This document shows positions 29,012 to 39,434 of a stretch of DNA of 64,000 nt, piece by piece. The stretch spans positions 310,001 through 374,000 of the forward strand of contig NC_012964.1 of the NCBI RefSeq assembly GCF_000027005.1. The letters run 5' to 3'. The stretch is from Komagataella phaffii GS115. Taxonomy: Eukaryota > Ascomycota > Pichiomycetes > Pichiales > Pichiaceae. Under the pieces are notes generated by a model. It saw nothing but the letters and a program-made list of their open reading frames with translations. It did no database searches and was not told the origin of the DNA. The position numbers and the translations under genes were made by a program. The first letter of the stretch is position 1. Every line of letters begins with the position of its first letter.

Positions 29012-32000
29012 ATGCCTCAAAGACATCAGCAAAACTGTCTGCTATGGGGGCATCATAATCAGGTGCATTGATATTGTAGTTGCACTCAAAGTCATGGAAG
29101 CTCAAACTATCGAAAAACTCTTTTAGTTCTCCTATATTGTCGATAGTGTTTATTCCTTCCAACAATGGCTTTCTCCTGGTTTTCTCCGTTAGCTCATAAT
29201 TGAGAGATTTTAGCACAGAGTAACGATTCAGGTCCTTAATATGGGACAATCTCTCAATTAATGCTGGTATTGCTGTGTCAGTCTTATCGTCTGACTGTGA
29301 TAAAGCAGAGTCTTGAATAAACAGCCATTCCGACAGCTGGAACTCTTCTGGCTTCATCATTATTAAAACATCCAACAGCTTGCATCCACTCAATAAAGAA
29401 TCTAGATCGATTTCCAGCTCTGGCCTGGCAGCCTCTTTTCTAAGTTTATGTTTACCATTTCCATGATTGTGATCTTTTTCAACAGCCCCATCAAGAAGTG
29501 TTGACTTCTCCAAAACATCGAGCAGCAATTCCTCCATCTGACTAACAATCAAAGTCCAATAAGGTGAGAGGTGAATAGGACTAAACTTTAGTACCAATAT
29601 TCTGAGCGTGAGAAACAGCAGTGGCTTCATGGTTGAATCTTTTATAATTTCATTCAACCTGAACATAATTTCTTTCAACGAATCCATGAAAGTATCCTGA
29701 GGACCAATTAGTATCAAGTAGCATATTCTTTTTACCAGCAACGAGCGACCCCTTATTTCTGCATCGTTCCAATTAAACAAGTTGTTGCTATTGTTGAGGC
29801 TTTGGAACTTAGTAACAAGCTCAGCCATTTTCTCTGACTCAGCACCAATATACTTGACAAATATCCTATCCCAATATTCCCGCTGTGAAGGCTGAACTTT
29901 GAAGAAGTCAGTATCGTTTAGCACATCTCCTAAGAAGCCCTTCCAACTTTTGAATTCAAGACAGCCGTTTTCGGTCCAAGCTAGAATCAGCTCAAGGACT
30001 AAATCAGGAATATTTGGAATGCTTTTTGATTTGACAATTGGTTGTAATACATTTGAAATCAAGGATGATACAATCCCGGAAAGCTTATCTCTGTCGGTGA
30101 TCAATTGGGTTAGTTTAGGCGAAACGTCTTTCATAGCTTCACATAACTCGCTGGACCTCAAAACTTTGCCCGAGTCATCACCTATATCTTCAAAATGATC
30201 TAATCTTGCATTAATAGAGAAATTCAATAATTTTACAAAGTGATCACTTAATTCTCTCTTGATCTTCTTTTGCTCTCCAAATCTGGTATGTGTGTTCTTT
30301 ACACCGATGGAATGAGTGATCTTTATAAGACCAGGCAGGGTTTGCCTATAAAGTACATTGTTAGACTCCACGTCTTTTAAAAACTGGGTAAATGTAAGCC
30401 AAATGTCTTCAATGCTATCGTTGTCTAATGATTGACAGTATCCCAGTATAAATGTCACTATTTCATGTTCTGTAAGTTCAATATTTAATGTTGAAACTTG
30501 ATCTTCATCTAATGAATTTGGAAATACCCGTGATGTCAACGAGTTCAAAAGGAACTGTAAAGCCAAGTCATGTTTGGCACCATCCAAAATATGAATCAAT
30601 TTGAAAATAGAACTATTGGTGATCCTAAATGAGACAAGGGATTCTAAAGTCTCAATACTTTCCAAACCGTAAAGTGTTCCCAATAGTTTTTTTGGACGAT
30701 ACTTCAGAGTTGAGGCAGCATAACTGATAGTCAGACCCAGATCTGTAATGGAGCTGGCTTCATTTGAGTTATCCGAGATGGAAACTGAGCTGTTCAAGTC
30801 AGACCAAAGCCAAATCTTAATAACTAATATCAATGACTAGTTGAAAAGATTGCAACATCAAACGTTTTGCAGAAACAAGTGCAGACAGATCCTTATTCCC
30901 GCCTGCCTGGAATACACCATTGATCATTGAACCAAAGAAACCTTGATCATTCGCGTTCTTGCTTAGATCAACAGACTCTGATGCTTCAGTAGCTTTCCAA
31001 TAACCATGCGTAGATGTTAGAAGATCTTCTAAACCATTCATAAGTAACGGGATGATCTGTTCTAAATCAGGAGTCAACTGTTTACTGTCAACGCTGTAAA
31101 TATCTCCAGTAACATAACTTTTGTAGCTTTCAAAATCATCTGACAACCTACGGCAAATTGTGGATGTAAGAGGAACCACAATCGAAAATATGCTGTCGTT
31201 TAGAAAGAGAGAACATTGAGAGACTAGCTGCATTAAGCATTCTATCTCCACAATATCTCGGGATGTTGCTATTCTTTGTTTGAGGAAATCTATGAAAAGG
31301 CAACTATCATCCCTTACCTCAAAAATTGAAATCCCGATATGCTTTGAATGGGCTAGAGATAACAGCTTTGTCAAACATTCCAAGTAAATTACGGGTGAGC
31401 TTGGGATAGCTTCCAATAAATACTCAACAATCTCTGAAAACACTTTCTCTTCTCCATCAATAAGAAGTTCTAGCAGTGAAACTACCGATATCGTGCACCG
31501 TTCATAGTCTTGAATGTCGCTTGCAACCTTTGGTATTGATATGAACTGTTTTAATATATTCACAAGAAGCATTTTATAAGTGTCGACGTTCCAATTGTTT
31601 GTGTTTACAATGTGAATCTCTTCATCCGAATCCAAGACACATAGCTCGTTTGCGAACGAATCTTGAATACTGCTTGACTCCAGAGTTAATAGGTTAATTA
31701 TCGTTTCAATCTGATAGGCAAACAATGCTAAATCGTCCTCGTCTGTTATTTCACCAGTTGATAAAAAACGATTGCTGGTGAGTATTGGATTGACAAGGTT
31801 TTTATACAGCCTGTTAATACTACTAGATCGCAACAGGTTGTCTATCCATTTTGAAACCATAACGTAACGGGGGCTCCTTTTCTCGGCTAAGTTGTCTACC
31901 ACTAACTCCAAACTTCTTGATAGGATGCTATCAGTACTAGATCCACTAATGGTGTTGGTGTGAGTCCATAAAGTAGCAACTGCACGAAGTTTATCAGGGA

Positions 32001-34052
32001 ACGGGAATTCGGAGCTAAGAAAAAGATATGCCAACTCTCCTTCGATACAATGAGGGTCAACGAAAATTTCTAGCTTTGTAATCGAATTGACAACTTCAAC
32101 CTGGAAAATACCTCTTGGATCACAAATTATTGGCCACAATGAACCGATGATTTTTTTCAAAAGTTGCAGTAGTTGAAAATGAGTAGCAATTGATGAGAGA
32201 TATGGTACCAATTTGATGAGACCAAATGATAAGTCAATGTTTAAATCATTGTTGAAGGGCAAATCAACGATCTGTTGTATCAGCTGATCGTTGACCAATT
32301 TGGGGGACTCTTCTGTGGTTGGCAGTCTCTCTACGAAATCCGCTAGAAGATCACTCGTAAAGGCAAGATGACCTGCTGAAGAGTTCAACTGTTTTGAAAC
32401 CAATGTCTTTAATAGATTGTAGGTGATATCTGCTACCGTTGCAGGATTATACGGTAAGGAATCTGTCTTCTCAGAGTAGAACTTATCTATATTTTCTTTA
32501 ATGTTCTCAACTGATTGGTCCTCTGCGTCTGCATGTTCTAATGGGAGGTAAGCTCGAGCGGGTATGATATTTGAAATGATGCGTGCAATCTCGATCCAAG
32601 AACCATATTCAGAGTCAACTGCTGAGCCTGCTGATATTAAGATTGTGATCAATACCAAAGGAACATGCCGTACAATCATGTCTTCATCATCAATGTTGAA
32701 ATTTTTCAGCATGAATTTCATAAGCTCATAATTCTTAGTCTCAATCAATTTTATAAAATCTGACCAGATGTCAACTGCTTCGACACTATCAAATAATGAT
32801 CCAAATCCCATTAAAATTTCAGGTGTTGCGGTTTCCTTGCAGGCTTCCAGTGAAGGAAGGAATATTCTTGGTATTACAAACTGCGCAATTTCCCATTTGT
32901 CCAGCACCGCAAGTGATATTTTGAAACTTTGTAACTTTTGGGCATGAATAGATTCACCTGTAAAGTTTCCATCTAGAAGTTTCAAAAGGCTGGATGTCAA
33001 TATCTCCAAACCATAATTTTTAAAGTATTCTGAGCGTGAAGTTGGAGACGATTCAGATGTTTCCGGGCCCAATAACCAAAACCAAAGTCGTCTATTCAAC
33101 GACATATCCTTTTTCAAAACGGTAGAAGTAGCGGTTAACAGCAATTTTTCCTTATCTGATTGTGAAGCCAGTTTCTGAATGACATCTGATCGCAATTCCA
33201 GACGGGATGTCAACAAATCAAAAAATCCTCGTTGAACGAAAATACTCTCGTCTTGAAGACCCTTACACATGGCAGTAATAAGCAAACCGGGCTCTGGATT
33301 CACACATTCTCTTGCTTCACTAGACAAAAGAGCTAATATGTTCTCGTTCTGGCTTTCTGCCAGCTCTTTTTCCAAAAAATGTTAAATGAGGGCATATGAC
33401 GGTCACAATACAATAAGGCACCAAGTTTTCTATCACCAGAGTTAATAATGGACAAGAATAGACACTTCCAGAAGTGTTCGTTATCATCTACTGCTTTTTT
33501 CAGATTGTCCACCAGCTGGAAAGCAGATTCGAAACATTCAGAGGTGGGATCATCCAGAGCGGGCCAGATTCCCAGTAACAAAGCCCTTAAAACGGGATGA
33601 AGATAAGCTGGCGCTATTTTTGCCACAAAAGAGGAGAACAAATCGATCAATTGGGGTCTCACTGTGATACTGGCATAGTTCATTAATGGCAGCAGGCCCG
33701 GAAGCCATATGGAAATGTCTTGTCCCAGTTTCTCCTGGCCAAGCATGATAAAAATGTCGTGATAAAGCTCCAAACACTTTTTGTGTACTCCATTTGGTAG
33801 AGTATTTGACAAGCATTGGCTCAATAGCTTGGAAACTTGGTAAGCTTCAGGGATCCAATGGGTATCCTTGGAAGGGTTGCTCTGAAGAGCCTTCTGTAGT
33901 CGTCCTAGGAAAGAGATGTAATCAGCCCATTCAACCACAGAGGCAAAACTAGCAATAGTTTTTTGCACATTACTCAAGTACTTTTTATCCCTTGCCGACA
34001 CATCTCCCTTTCCTAAAGGAGACATCGACCTTAAGAGGTTTGTGGGAATCAT
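28998..34052 (-). CDS. DOP1: DOP1, Dopey-family membrane-traffic protein (two apparent frameshifts)
   Basis: Dop1 is a large leucine-zipper-like protein that works with Mon2 and the flippase Neo1 in endosome-Golgi traffic. It is essential in S. cerevisiae. The reading is in three overlapping frames: 34052-33333 (N-terminal Dopey domain, DKKYLSNVQKTIASF and VVEWADYISFLGRLQKALQ in pieces), 33375-30817 (middle) and 30833-28998 (C-terminal). Together they give about 1684 residues, close to the yeast protein (about 1700). At the first join an A6 run on the plus strand (33374-33379) needs one more base. At the second (about 30817-30823) one base is in excess. Homology runs straight through, so these look like sequence errors or lesions rather than introns; no splice sites fit. 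Its neighbours MTQ2 and RUB1 match S. cerevisiae order. Confidence 0.88.
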
Positions 34053-34158
34053 AACAGGAGAGTTAATGATGATGGTTTATGTGTAGGAGCCGCCGTAGAT
34101 CAGAAGTAATCGAGATTTCAGATATCGAGAACGGCAGGGATCATTTCCTATCCATAAG

Positions 34159-34926
34159 ATGAACAACCAATCGCCTTATGCACCAACAAATATCCATAGC
34201 GAGAGATCGGTGTCGCTAGGGCTAGTTAGAAATTCGTCTATATCATTGGATGTACCTTTTAAGCTTTATGAGAATTCCAAGGAACAGCATTTATACGAAG
34301 CTTTATCGGAACTGTATTCCATCATAGTGACATTGAATAGCCTGGAAAGGGCCTTTATCAAGGATACATTATACGATAACTATGAAGCCAGAGTAAACAG
34401 GCTGATAAGTCAATACAATGCTATTTTAAAACAGGAGGAAGTTCTTAGTTTGTTTGGTTCTTTAGAGCAGTTTACCACCACATATCAGTTGGATGCGCCT
34501 TACGCTAAAAACAGATTGGAAGTAGGGTTGCCCTTACAGGAGCCACAACTTACATATAATGGAACTGGAAATGTTAGTATAACAGGCACAGCAGATTTGG
34601 GTGCCGGAGCTGGAGCCGGAACTGGATCCAATTACTCAAGCAGAGCAGTCGCAGAGGCTACGGGGAACTTTATTACTTGTATGGACGCCATCAAATTGCA
34701 CTACAGAACTAAAGAGCAGCTACATCCGTTATTTTCGGATTTAATCATGAGTATCAATAAAGTCTTGAATAATGGCGAGTTTGAGGGTAAAGCAAAGATC
34801 GTTGAATGGCTGATAAAGCTTAACGGTCTAGGAATCGATGAAAGCATATCCGAGCAGGAATCCAAAACCTTATTATTTGACTTAGATAACTCGTATAAGG
34901 GATTTTACAGCAAATTGGATTCTTAG
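34159..34926 (+). CDS. VPS28: VPS28, ESCRT-I subunit
   Basis: Vps28 is a core subunit of ESCRT-I, which sorts ubiquitinated membrane proteins into multivesicular bodies. The 255 residues show the N-terminal core-binding region (LYEALSELYSIIVTLNSLERAF and DTLYDNYEARVNRLISQY in pieces, about 42-95), a Gly/Ala-rich low-complexity linker (GTADLGAGAGAGTGS, about 142-156) and a C-terminal four-helix bundle (about 165-255) that contacts ESCRT-II in yeast. The start lies 107 bp from the divergent DOP1 start. Its TAG stop overlaps the stop of APT1 on the opposite strand. Confidence 0.95.
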   Translation: MNNQSPYAPTNIHSERSVSLGLVRNSSISLDVPFKLYENSKEQHLYEALSELYSIIVTLNSLERAFIKDTLYDNYEARVNRLISQYNAILKQEEVLSLFGSLEQFTTTYQLDAPYAKNRLEVGLPLQEPQLTYNGTGNVSITGTADLGAGAGAGTGSNYSSRAVAEATGNFITCMDAIKLHYRTKEQLHPLFSDLIMSINKVLNNGEFEGKAKIVEWLIKLNGLGIDESISEQESKTLLFDLDNSYKGFYSKLDS

Positions 34927-35594
34927 GAGTATGCTTTGGACAGAAACTGATAGATATGGCGTAGCTCCTCGTCAGAGGTAGAATGTTGCATACCTTCATA
35001 TGAGTGAAACTGGTAGTTGGTGAATCCATGAGACTTGAAGAAATCTCTGCATTGTTCACCGTAAGTGAATTGAATCACCGGGTCTGCCGTTCCATGTCCT
35101 TGGAAAAACGGGGTACTTTTGTTGGCAGATGTAATCAAAGGTGTGACTTCCTTGGGGATTGAGATAAATCCACTCATTGCTATGACTCCACCAATCTTAA
35201 TATCCAGTGTACTAGCGGCAATCAGAGATATACTTGCTCCTTGAGAGAACCCGCCAAGAACGATCTTGGATGGGTCAATTCCCTTAGAAACCTGTTCTTT
35301 GACCAGATCCTGTAGAACGCGTGCACTTTTCAGAATTCCATCTGCATCCTGTTTGGCCTTTGGGTTACCAAACTCATAGATATCGAACCAACTGCGCATG
35401 ACATAACCACCGTTTACGGTGACTGGCATCTCCGGAGCGTTTGGCAGAATTGTTGTGACATCGGGGAAGTAGCGACCAAAAAGTTCACCAAAGAACCTCC
35501 AGCCTTCGCCAGAATCTCCTAATCCGTGAACAATGATCATGGCCCCCTTAGCAGGGCCCTTTAGAGCGGGAATAACAACTGGTCCAAGCGCCAT
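34923..35594 (-). CDS. APT1, acyl-protein thioesterase 1
   Basis: This alpha/beta-hydrolase removes palmitate from proteins and has some lysophospholipase activity (yeast YLR118C). The 223 residues match the family length. The sequence MIIVHGLGDSGEGW forms the oxyanion region. The triad is Ser117 (GGFSQGAS), Asp171 (GTADPVI) and His204 (GMQHST). There is no signal peptide, consistent with a cytosolic enzyme. It is divergent from VPS37/SRN2 across 131 bp, the same arrangement as YLR118C/YLR119W in S. cerevisiae. Confidence 0.93.
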   Translation of the reverse strand: MALGPVVIPALKGPAKGAMIIVHGLGDSGEGWRFFGELFGRYFPDVTTILPNAPEMPVTVNGGYVMRSWFDIYEFGNPKAKQDADGILKSARVLQDLVKEQVSKGIDPSKIVLGGFSQGASISLIAASTLDIKIGGVIAMSGFISIPKEVTPLITSANKSTPFFQGHGTADPVIQFTYGEQCRDFFKSHGFTNYQFHSYEGMQHSTSDEELRHIYQFLSKAYS

Positions 35595-35725
35595 TTTAAT
35601 AGAGAAGTACGTGAATAATTGAAGCAGAGCGAATAGTTACTAGATGTCGACCTTAGCGATCTTGATCATCTCTTACCCTCACCCATTAAGCAACTGCCTG
35701 CTCCCCTCGTCAAGAACCAGCTATT

Positions 35726-36304
35726 ATGGCCACTCCACCGGTACCTCCTTTACCATCCTTACCTAAGGAAGAAGTTCCTGCAAAGATTGAATTTCCCCTA
35801 GAGTCGGTCAAAGGTCTGGATCCTTCCATCTCATCTGTTCCACTATCAAAGTTGAAGGAGCTGCTAGATAACCAAAAGTTGCTGAAGAGTTACCTTCTAG
35901 ATTCCTTACAAGAGTTCAATCAGGAAATAATCCACACTTTGGACGAGAATATCCGGTCCTTACAGAACCTGCTTCAACAATACGAGGACAATTCCAAGGA
36001 TATCGACCAATTGAACAAATCGCTGGACGAGTTAAATGTTCTCTTTAGGAGATGGAAACAGACGGAAATTGAGATGTATACCATACTGCAAAGGTACCAG
36101 CCCAATTCTCTATCGAAGAAATTGTTTGAGCTTCTAGAACAATCGCATTTGGAATCACAGCAATTGGTTTCGAAGCTAGAAGGTTCGGTGCAAGAATCTG
36201 ATCTACAGTCGTTCATTAGAGAATATAGGGCAAAAAGAAAGCTGTACCATCTGAGAAAGGAGAAATACCACAGGTGTCAAGAGGAAAGAGTCCGGTTTGT
36301 ATAA
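35726..36304 (+). CDS. SRN2: VPS37/SRN2, ESCRT-I subunit
   Basis: This encodes 192 residues with a Pro-rich start (PPVPPLPSLPKEE) and then a mostly helical Mod(r) domain (about 40-185). Typical features are LKELLDNQKLLKSYLLDS, a central coiled coil (NIRSLQNLLQQYEDNSKDID in pieces) and the closing FIREYRAKRKLYHLRKEKY segment that matches the eFLxxYxxxRxxxHxRxxK pattern of Vps37 proteins. Vps37 links Vps23 and Vps28 in ESCRT-I. Similarity is modest by eye, but position strengthens the call: it is divergent from APT1 exactly as SRN2 (YLR119W) is in S. cerevisiae. Confidence 0.85.
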   Translation: MATPPVPPLPSLPKEEVPAKIEFPLESVKGLDPSISSVPLSKLKELLDNQKLLKSYLLDSLQEFNQEIIHTLDENIRSLQNLLQQYEDNSKDIDQLNKSLDELNVLFRRWKQTEIEMYTILQRYQPNSLSKKLFELLEQSHLESQQLVSKLEGSVQESDLQSFIREYRAKRKLYHLRKEKYHRCQEERVRFV

Positions 36305-36370
36305 CTACAAATACGAATAAAAATTGGAGTAAATAAATAAATTGTCATATGTCATTAAGTTAGCTCGTCT

Positions 36371-38464
36371 CTAGTTGGATCCAACAGCTAAATATTGCTT
36401 GAACTGTTCCAGTTCTTCTGGAATCTCCACATAGTGATTGGAGATTTCATTCAACTCGTAGGAAATAACCTTCTTGTAGTATCTAAACTTCTTCATTATA
36501 GTCGTATCTTGTGTTTGCTGTTGCTGCCAATTATTGTCTTCCATCAACTTAAATGCCTTCATTATGCCGTAAATGTTATCCTTCACCAATCTGTAATCTT
36601 CACAACATTTCTTGAAGAAATTGGTATTCATTAGTTGGCTTACCATTGGAACCGGCAAACTATCAATGACAATTGAAAGATACTGATTGAGGTTTGCAGA
36701 CTTATTTCCTTGGTTTACTACCACATTCAGCAGTACTGTGTCCAGATGGTATGCTCTAAGGTATTTTATTAAGCTCAGCAGAGGTTGCACTTCGAGTCGG
36801 ATTGACGATTTGATTATCATTTCCTTGCAAAACTTGACAATGTGGTTGGTGTCCCTCGAGCTTATCAGGCTTACCACTAACATGTTGTAGACATCAGTAC
36901 CCACGTACTCATCCAATAGCTGTTCAGACTTCAAAGCTTGGTCTGAATCGAAATCGCTTCGGGTCACGGCAAAGTTCCAAAATTTCCAGGCCAATTCAGG
37001 TTGATTGTTGTCCAAACACTTCTTGACCGCAAATAGGAGGCTCTTTACCGAAACATCGGGCAGCCAAGAAATTTGATTTATGGTTGCCAACATTGTCTCG
37101 CATTCCTTTATCTGATTAATATTGGCCAATCCAATCAAGTAGGATGAAAGGAGCATCTTTATTTGATAAGACATTCCTGATTTGACTCTGACTTCTTCGA
37201 TGATATTGTTCAAGAATTTTGTAGCCATGTCCTTTTCATGGCAGCCGATTAAAGTTTGAAGTAAGACGGAGTAAACCTCAAATTGATGGTTTACCAGTGA
37301 CTTGTTTTCATTGCATTGAGATTGATAAGTGTGATACAACTCTATTGCGCCCTTTGAATCTTGAGAAAGTTGGCATAGCTTGATCAGGCCCATGTAGTAG
37401 ATGGGCTCATTTATGATGGAGCCACACATGTTTTGGAGGTCATTGTTTGTGATACCAAAATTGAACTTGTACATGTTCAAGCTCGTTAACAGATCTCTAT
37501 ATAACTGTGGTGCAAAGCTTGCGTTGTAATCCTTTGTAATTATCAACAGTTCTATGGCAATTTTTAGGAAATCTTGCCCAGTTGTAAACTCATATGTTTG
37601 TTTAGTGGCACCCGCCAACAAGGATCCAATAACCAGTTCATAAATGTCCTTATTTGGTTTGATGTTGCTGGTAAGCAAGTCTGAGTAAACGTTTAACAAA
37701 TGCGTCAATTTTTCCTCCACTGTCTCATTTGTCTCTCTCTTGGTAATCGCTCTTAAAACCATGGTATAAACACTTCGATCCAATTTAATTTCCTTGGCTT
37801 TAGCTCTTAAATAAAGGGCAAAAACTTCATTGTACCTTTTTTGACTTACAAAAGAATGGATCATTCTTATCTCATCTTCCATGCCGCTCGTTGAACTTTG
37901 TTCCTCCTGCTGGGGTTCAGCCGTTTCCTCCAACTCTTCAATTTGAGCAGACTTCTTGCCTTGCTCTAATTTGTTGGTCTCCTCGTTCATGTTCAGCTCA
38001 TCCAAAAGACGAGCAGCTCTGTCAGTGCTGTAGAATCGTTTACATGACTCCAAGTGCTTCAAACTGTTATTACTGATCGTAAAAGTCCGTATCAAAGCAG
38101 AGTTGGACTTCCTGATCGAGAGTTTACTGAAGGCTTTATCGATCTGAGTCACTGATATGGAAACGTGGCCATTCTTGCTAACTTTGTGCGTAGACTTCTT
38201 GATCAAAAGTTTACGGGACTTGGTGTCATTGGGATCACCGTTTTTCTGGTCAATAATGATTAAGTTATTGGCAGTGGTGCTCACGGCGGCAACGTACTTC
38301 GTCTTGTTTTGCGAAGTCTTGTTGTCATTATGGATGACATTATCAAACCCACAAATATTTTGTGTCTTGGTGTAAGATGGCTCAAAGAATGGATGGTGAT
38401 AGATCCCATACCCGGCCGTCTTATTTGCCTGTTTGGACAACGAGGCCAGAGTCTTGAACACCAT
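36371..38464 (-). CDS. Probable mitochondrial pentatricopeptide-like protein, RMD9-like
   Basis: I use the ATG at 38464 (697 residues); the frame extends ten codons upstream only to a TTG. The N-terminus MVFKTLASLSKQANK is basic, lacks acids and fits a mitochondrial presequence. A second motif RTFTISNN...RFYST occurs near residue 135-150. From about residue 200 the protein is helical with PPR-like spacing: YNEVFALYLRAKAKEIKLDRSVYTMVLRAI (in pieces), then NIKPNKDIYELVIGSLL. This layout resembles yeast Rmd9 and its paralogue, which stabilise mitochondrial mRNAs. Other mitochondrial PPR proteins (Ccm1, Pet309) are possible. The RMD9 link is recognition from memory and moderately sure. Confidence 0.6.
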   Translation of the reverse strand: MVFKTLASLSKQANKTAGYGIYHHPFFEPSYTKTQNICGFDNVIHNDNKTSQNKTKYVAAVSTTANNLIIIDQKNGDPNDTKSRKLLIKKSTHKVSKNGHVSISVTQIDKAFSKLSIRKSNSALIRTFTISNNSLKHLESCKRFYSTDRAARLLDELNMNEETNKLEQGKKSAQIEELEETAEPQQEEQSSTSGMEDEIRMIHSFVSQKRYNEVFALYLRAKAKEIKLDRSVYTMVLRAITKRETNETVEEKLTHLLNVYSDLLTSNIKPNKDIYELVIGSLLAGATKQTYEFTTGQDFLKIAIELLIITKDYNASFAPQLYRDLLTSLNMYKFNFGITNNDLQNMCGSIINEPIYYMGLIKLCQLSQDSKGAIELYHTYQSQCNENKSLVNHQFEVYSVLLQTLIGCHEKDMATKFLNNIIEEVRVKSGMSYQIKMLLSSYLIGLANINQIKECETMLATINQISWLPDVSVKSLLFAVKKCLDNNQPELAWKFWNFAVTRSDFDSDQALKSEQLLDEYVGTDVYNMLVVSLISSRDTNHIVKFCKEMIIKSSIRLEVQPLLSLIKYLRAYHLDTVLLNVVVNQGNKSANLNQYLSIVIDSLPVPMVSQLMNTNFFKKCCEDYRLVKDNIYGIMKAFKLMEDNNWQQQQTQDTTIMKKFRYYKKVISYELNEISNHYVEIPEELEQFKQYLAVGSN

Positions 38465-39434
38465 AATCGAATGAGCTTGGGTAGTTCGGTTCAAGAGGAA
38501 GTGGGCGGGCTGAGTCTTTTGTAAAAGAGACAGGAATTAATTAGGTAATGTTGCAAATCCTTATTGGTTAATTGGAAAGGGCGCCGGCCCAATTCGGGAT
38601 AGCATATAATGTTGGGGTGTGTACTCCAGTTTTATGCAAGATTGGCTCCGGGTAACGGGGTTCATAAGGTTGTACGGAGATGGAGAGAAGGAAAACGGAT
38701 CAAGTGAGGTATGGGTGTAGACGGTAACTTCCAAGCAGGGAGATTCCAGGGACAAGGAGTTACTCACTTGTTGCTTTGACCAAAACAAAGTGCTTTGTAG
38801 ATGGTATCCATTCATTAATCATATGGTGGGAAGGAAGCCTTAAGAAGTGATAAATGGATGCTTTTGAACGAGTCTCCCAGCGAGCATTAATTATATATAT
38901 TATAATATTATAATATACTGTTTCTAATTTGTGTGATTCAAAAAATATTAATGTCGCGTCACCCGTTCTCTTAATATATATTTTAAATTATATTTTTATT
39001 TGGACAGCTACCTTTTGAATATATCCACCGTATCCTACACTATTGTGGTTCTAGGATTACTAGTGTCATTATAGAACTGAATAATCTTGCAGTATACCCT
39101 GCAGTTTCCTCCTCTGGCTACATCATCGTATCACGCCCATCATGTCATTTTCCAGCTCTTTCAAAGTTTGAACCTTGCTAGTTCTGGGTATCCTTATAAT
39201 TCGTACATCACCAGTGAATCGACCAACATAAAGCTAGTATCTGTTCACTGAACAGTAGAACCCTTCACTCCCTTAGTAATATCTGATATCTGATTACATA
39301 ATCTCAACCGTCATCTGACACCTAAAACAGGGCGTGCACTACACAGATCTTAAGGAAAAACAAGTAAACAAGTAAACAAACCGCCTCTTACTGCTTACAC
39401 CAAGTTACCATACACCTATCCATATTTCGACACG
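38465..39434. other. 970-bp intergenic region with an AT-rich island, upstream of alpha-tubulin
   Basis: This divergent intergenic region is long for this genome. About 38885-39000 is almost pure A/T, with ATATAT and TATAATATTATAAT stretches, flanked by ordinary DNA. Tandem forkhead-like sites occur at 39364-39380. A reverse-strand frame (38815-38561) has no recognisable content. No tRNA or repeat element was found. Confidence 0.55.
39364..39380 (+). promoter_or_regulatory. Tandem forkhead-like sites upstream of alpha-tubulin
   Basis: GTAAACAAGTAAACAAA contains two copies of GTAAACA spaced 8 bp, 55-71 bp before the tubulin ATG. (R)TAAACA is the core of Fkh1/Fkh2 forkhead sites that drive G2/M genes. 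Binding is inferred. Confidence 0.4.

Noticed and set aside
33333..33420. An intron explaining the first DOP1 break
   Set aside because: No GTAAGT-like donor fits, and the sequence that would be removed encodes conserved Dopey residues.
38561..38815. Reverse-strand 84-codon frame upstream of the RMD9-like gene
   Set aside because: Composition is Ser/Thr/Pro-rich without any motif, and it lies in a divergent promoter region.
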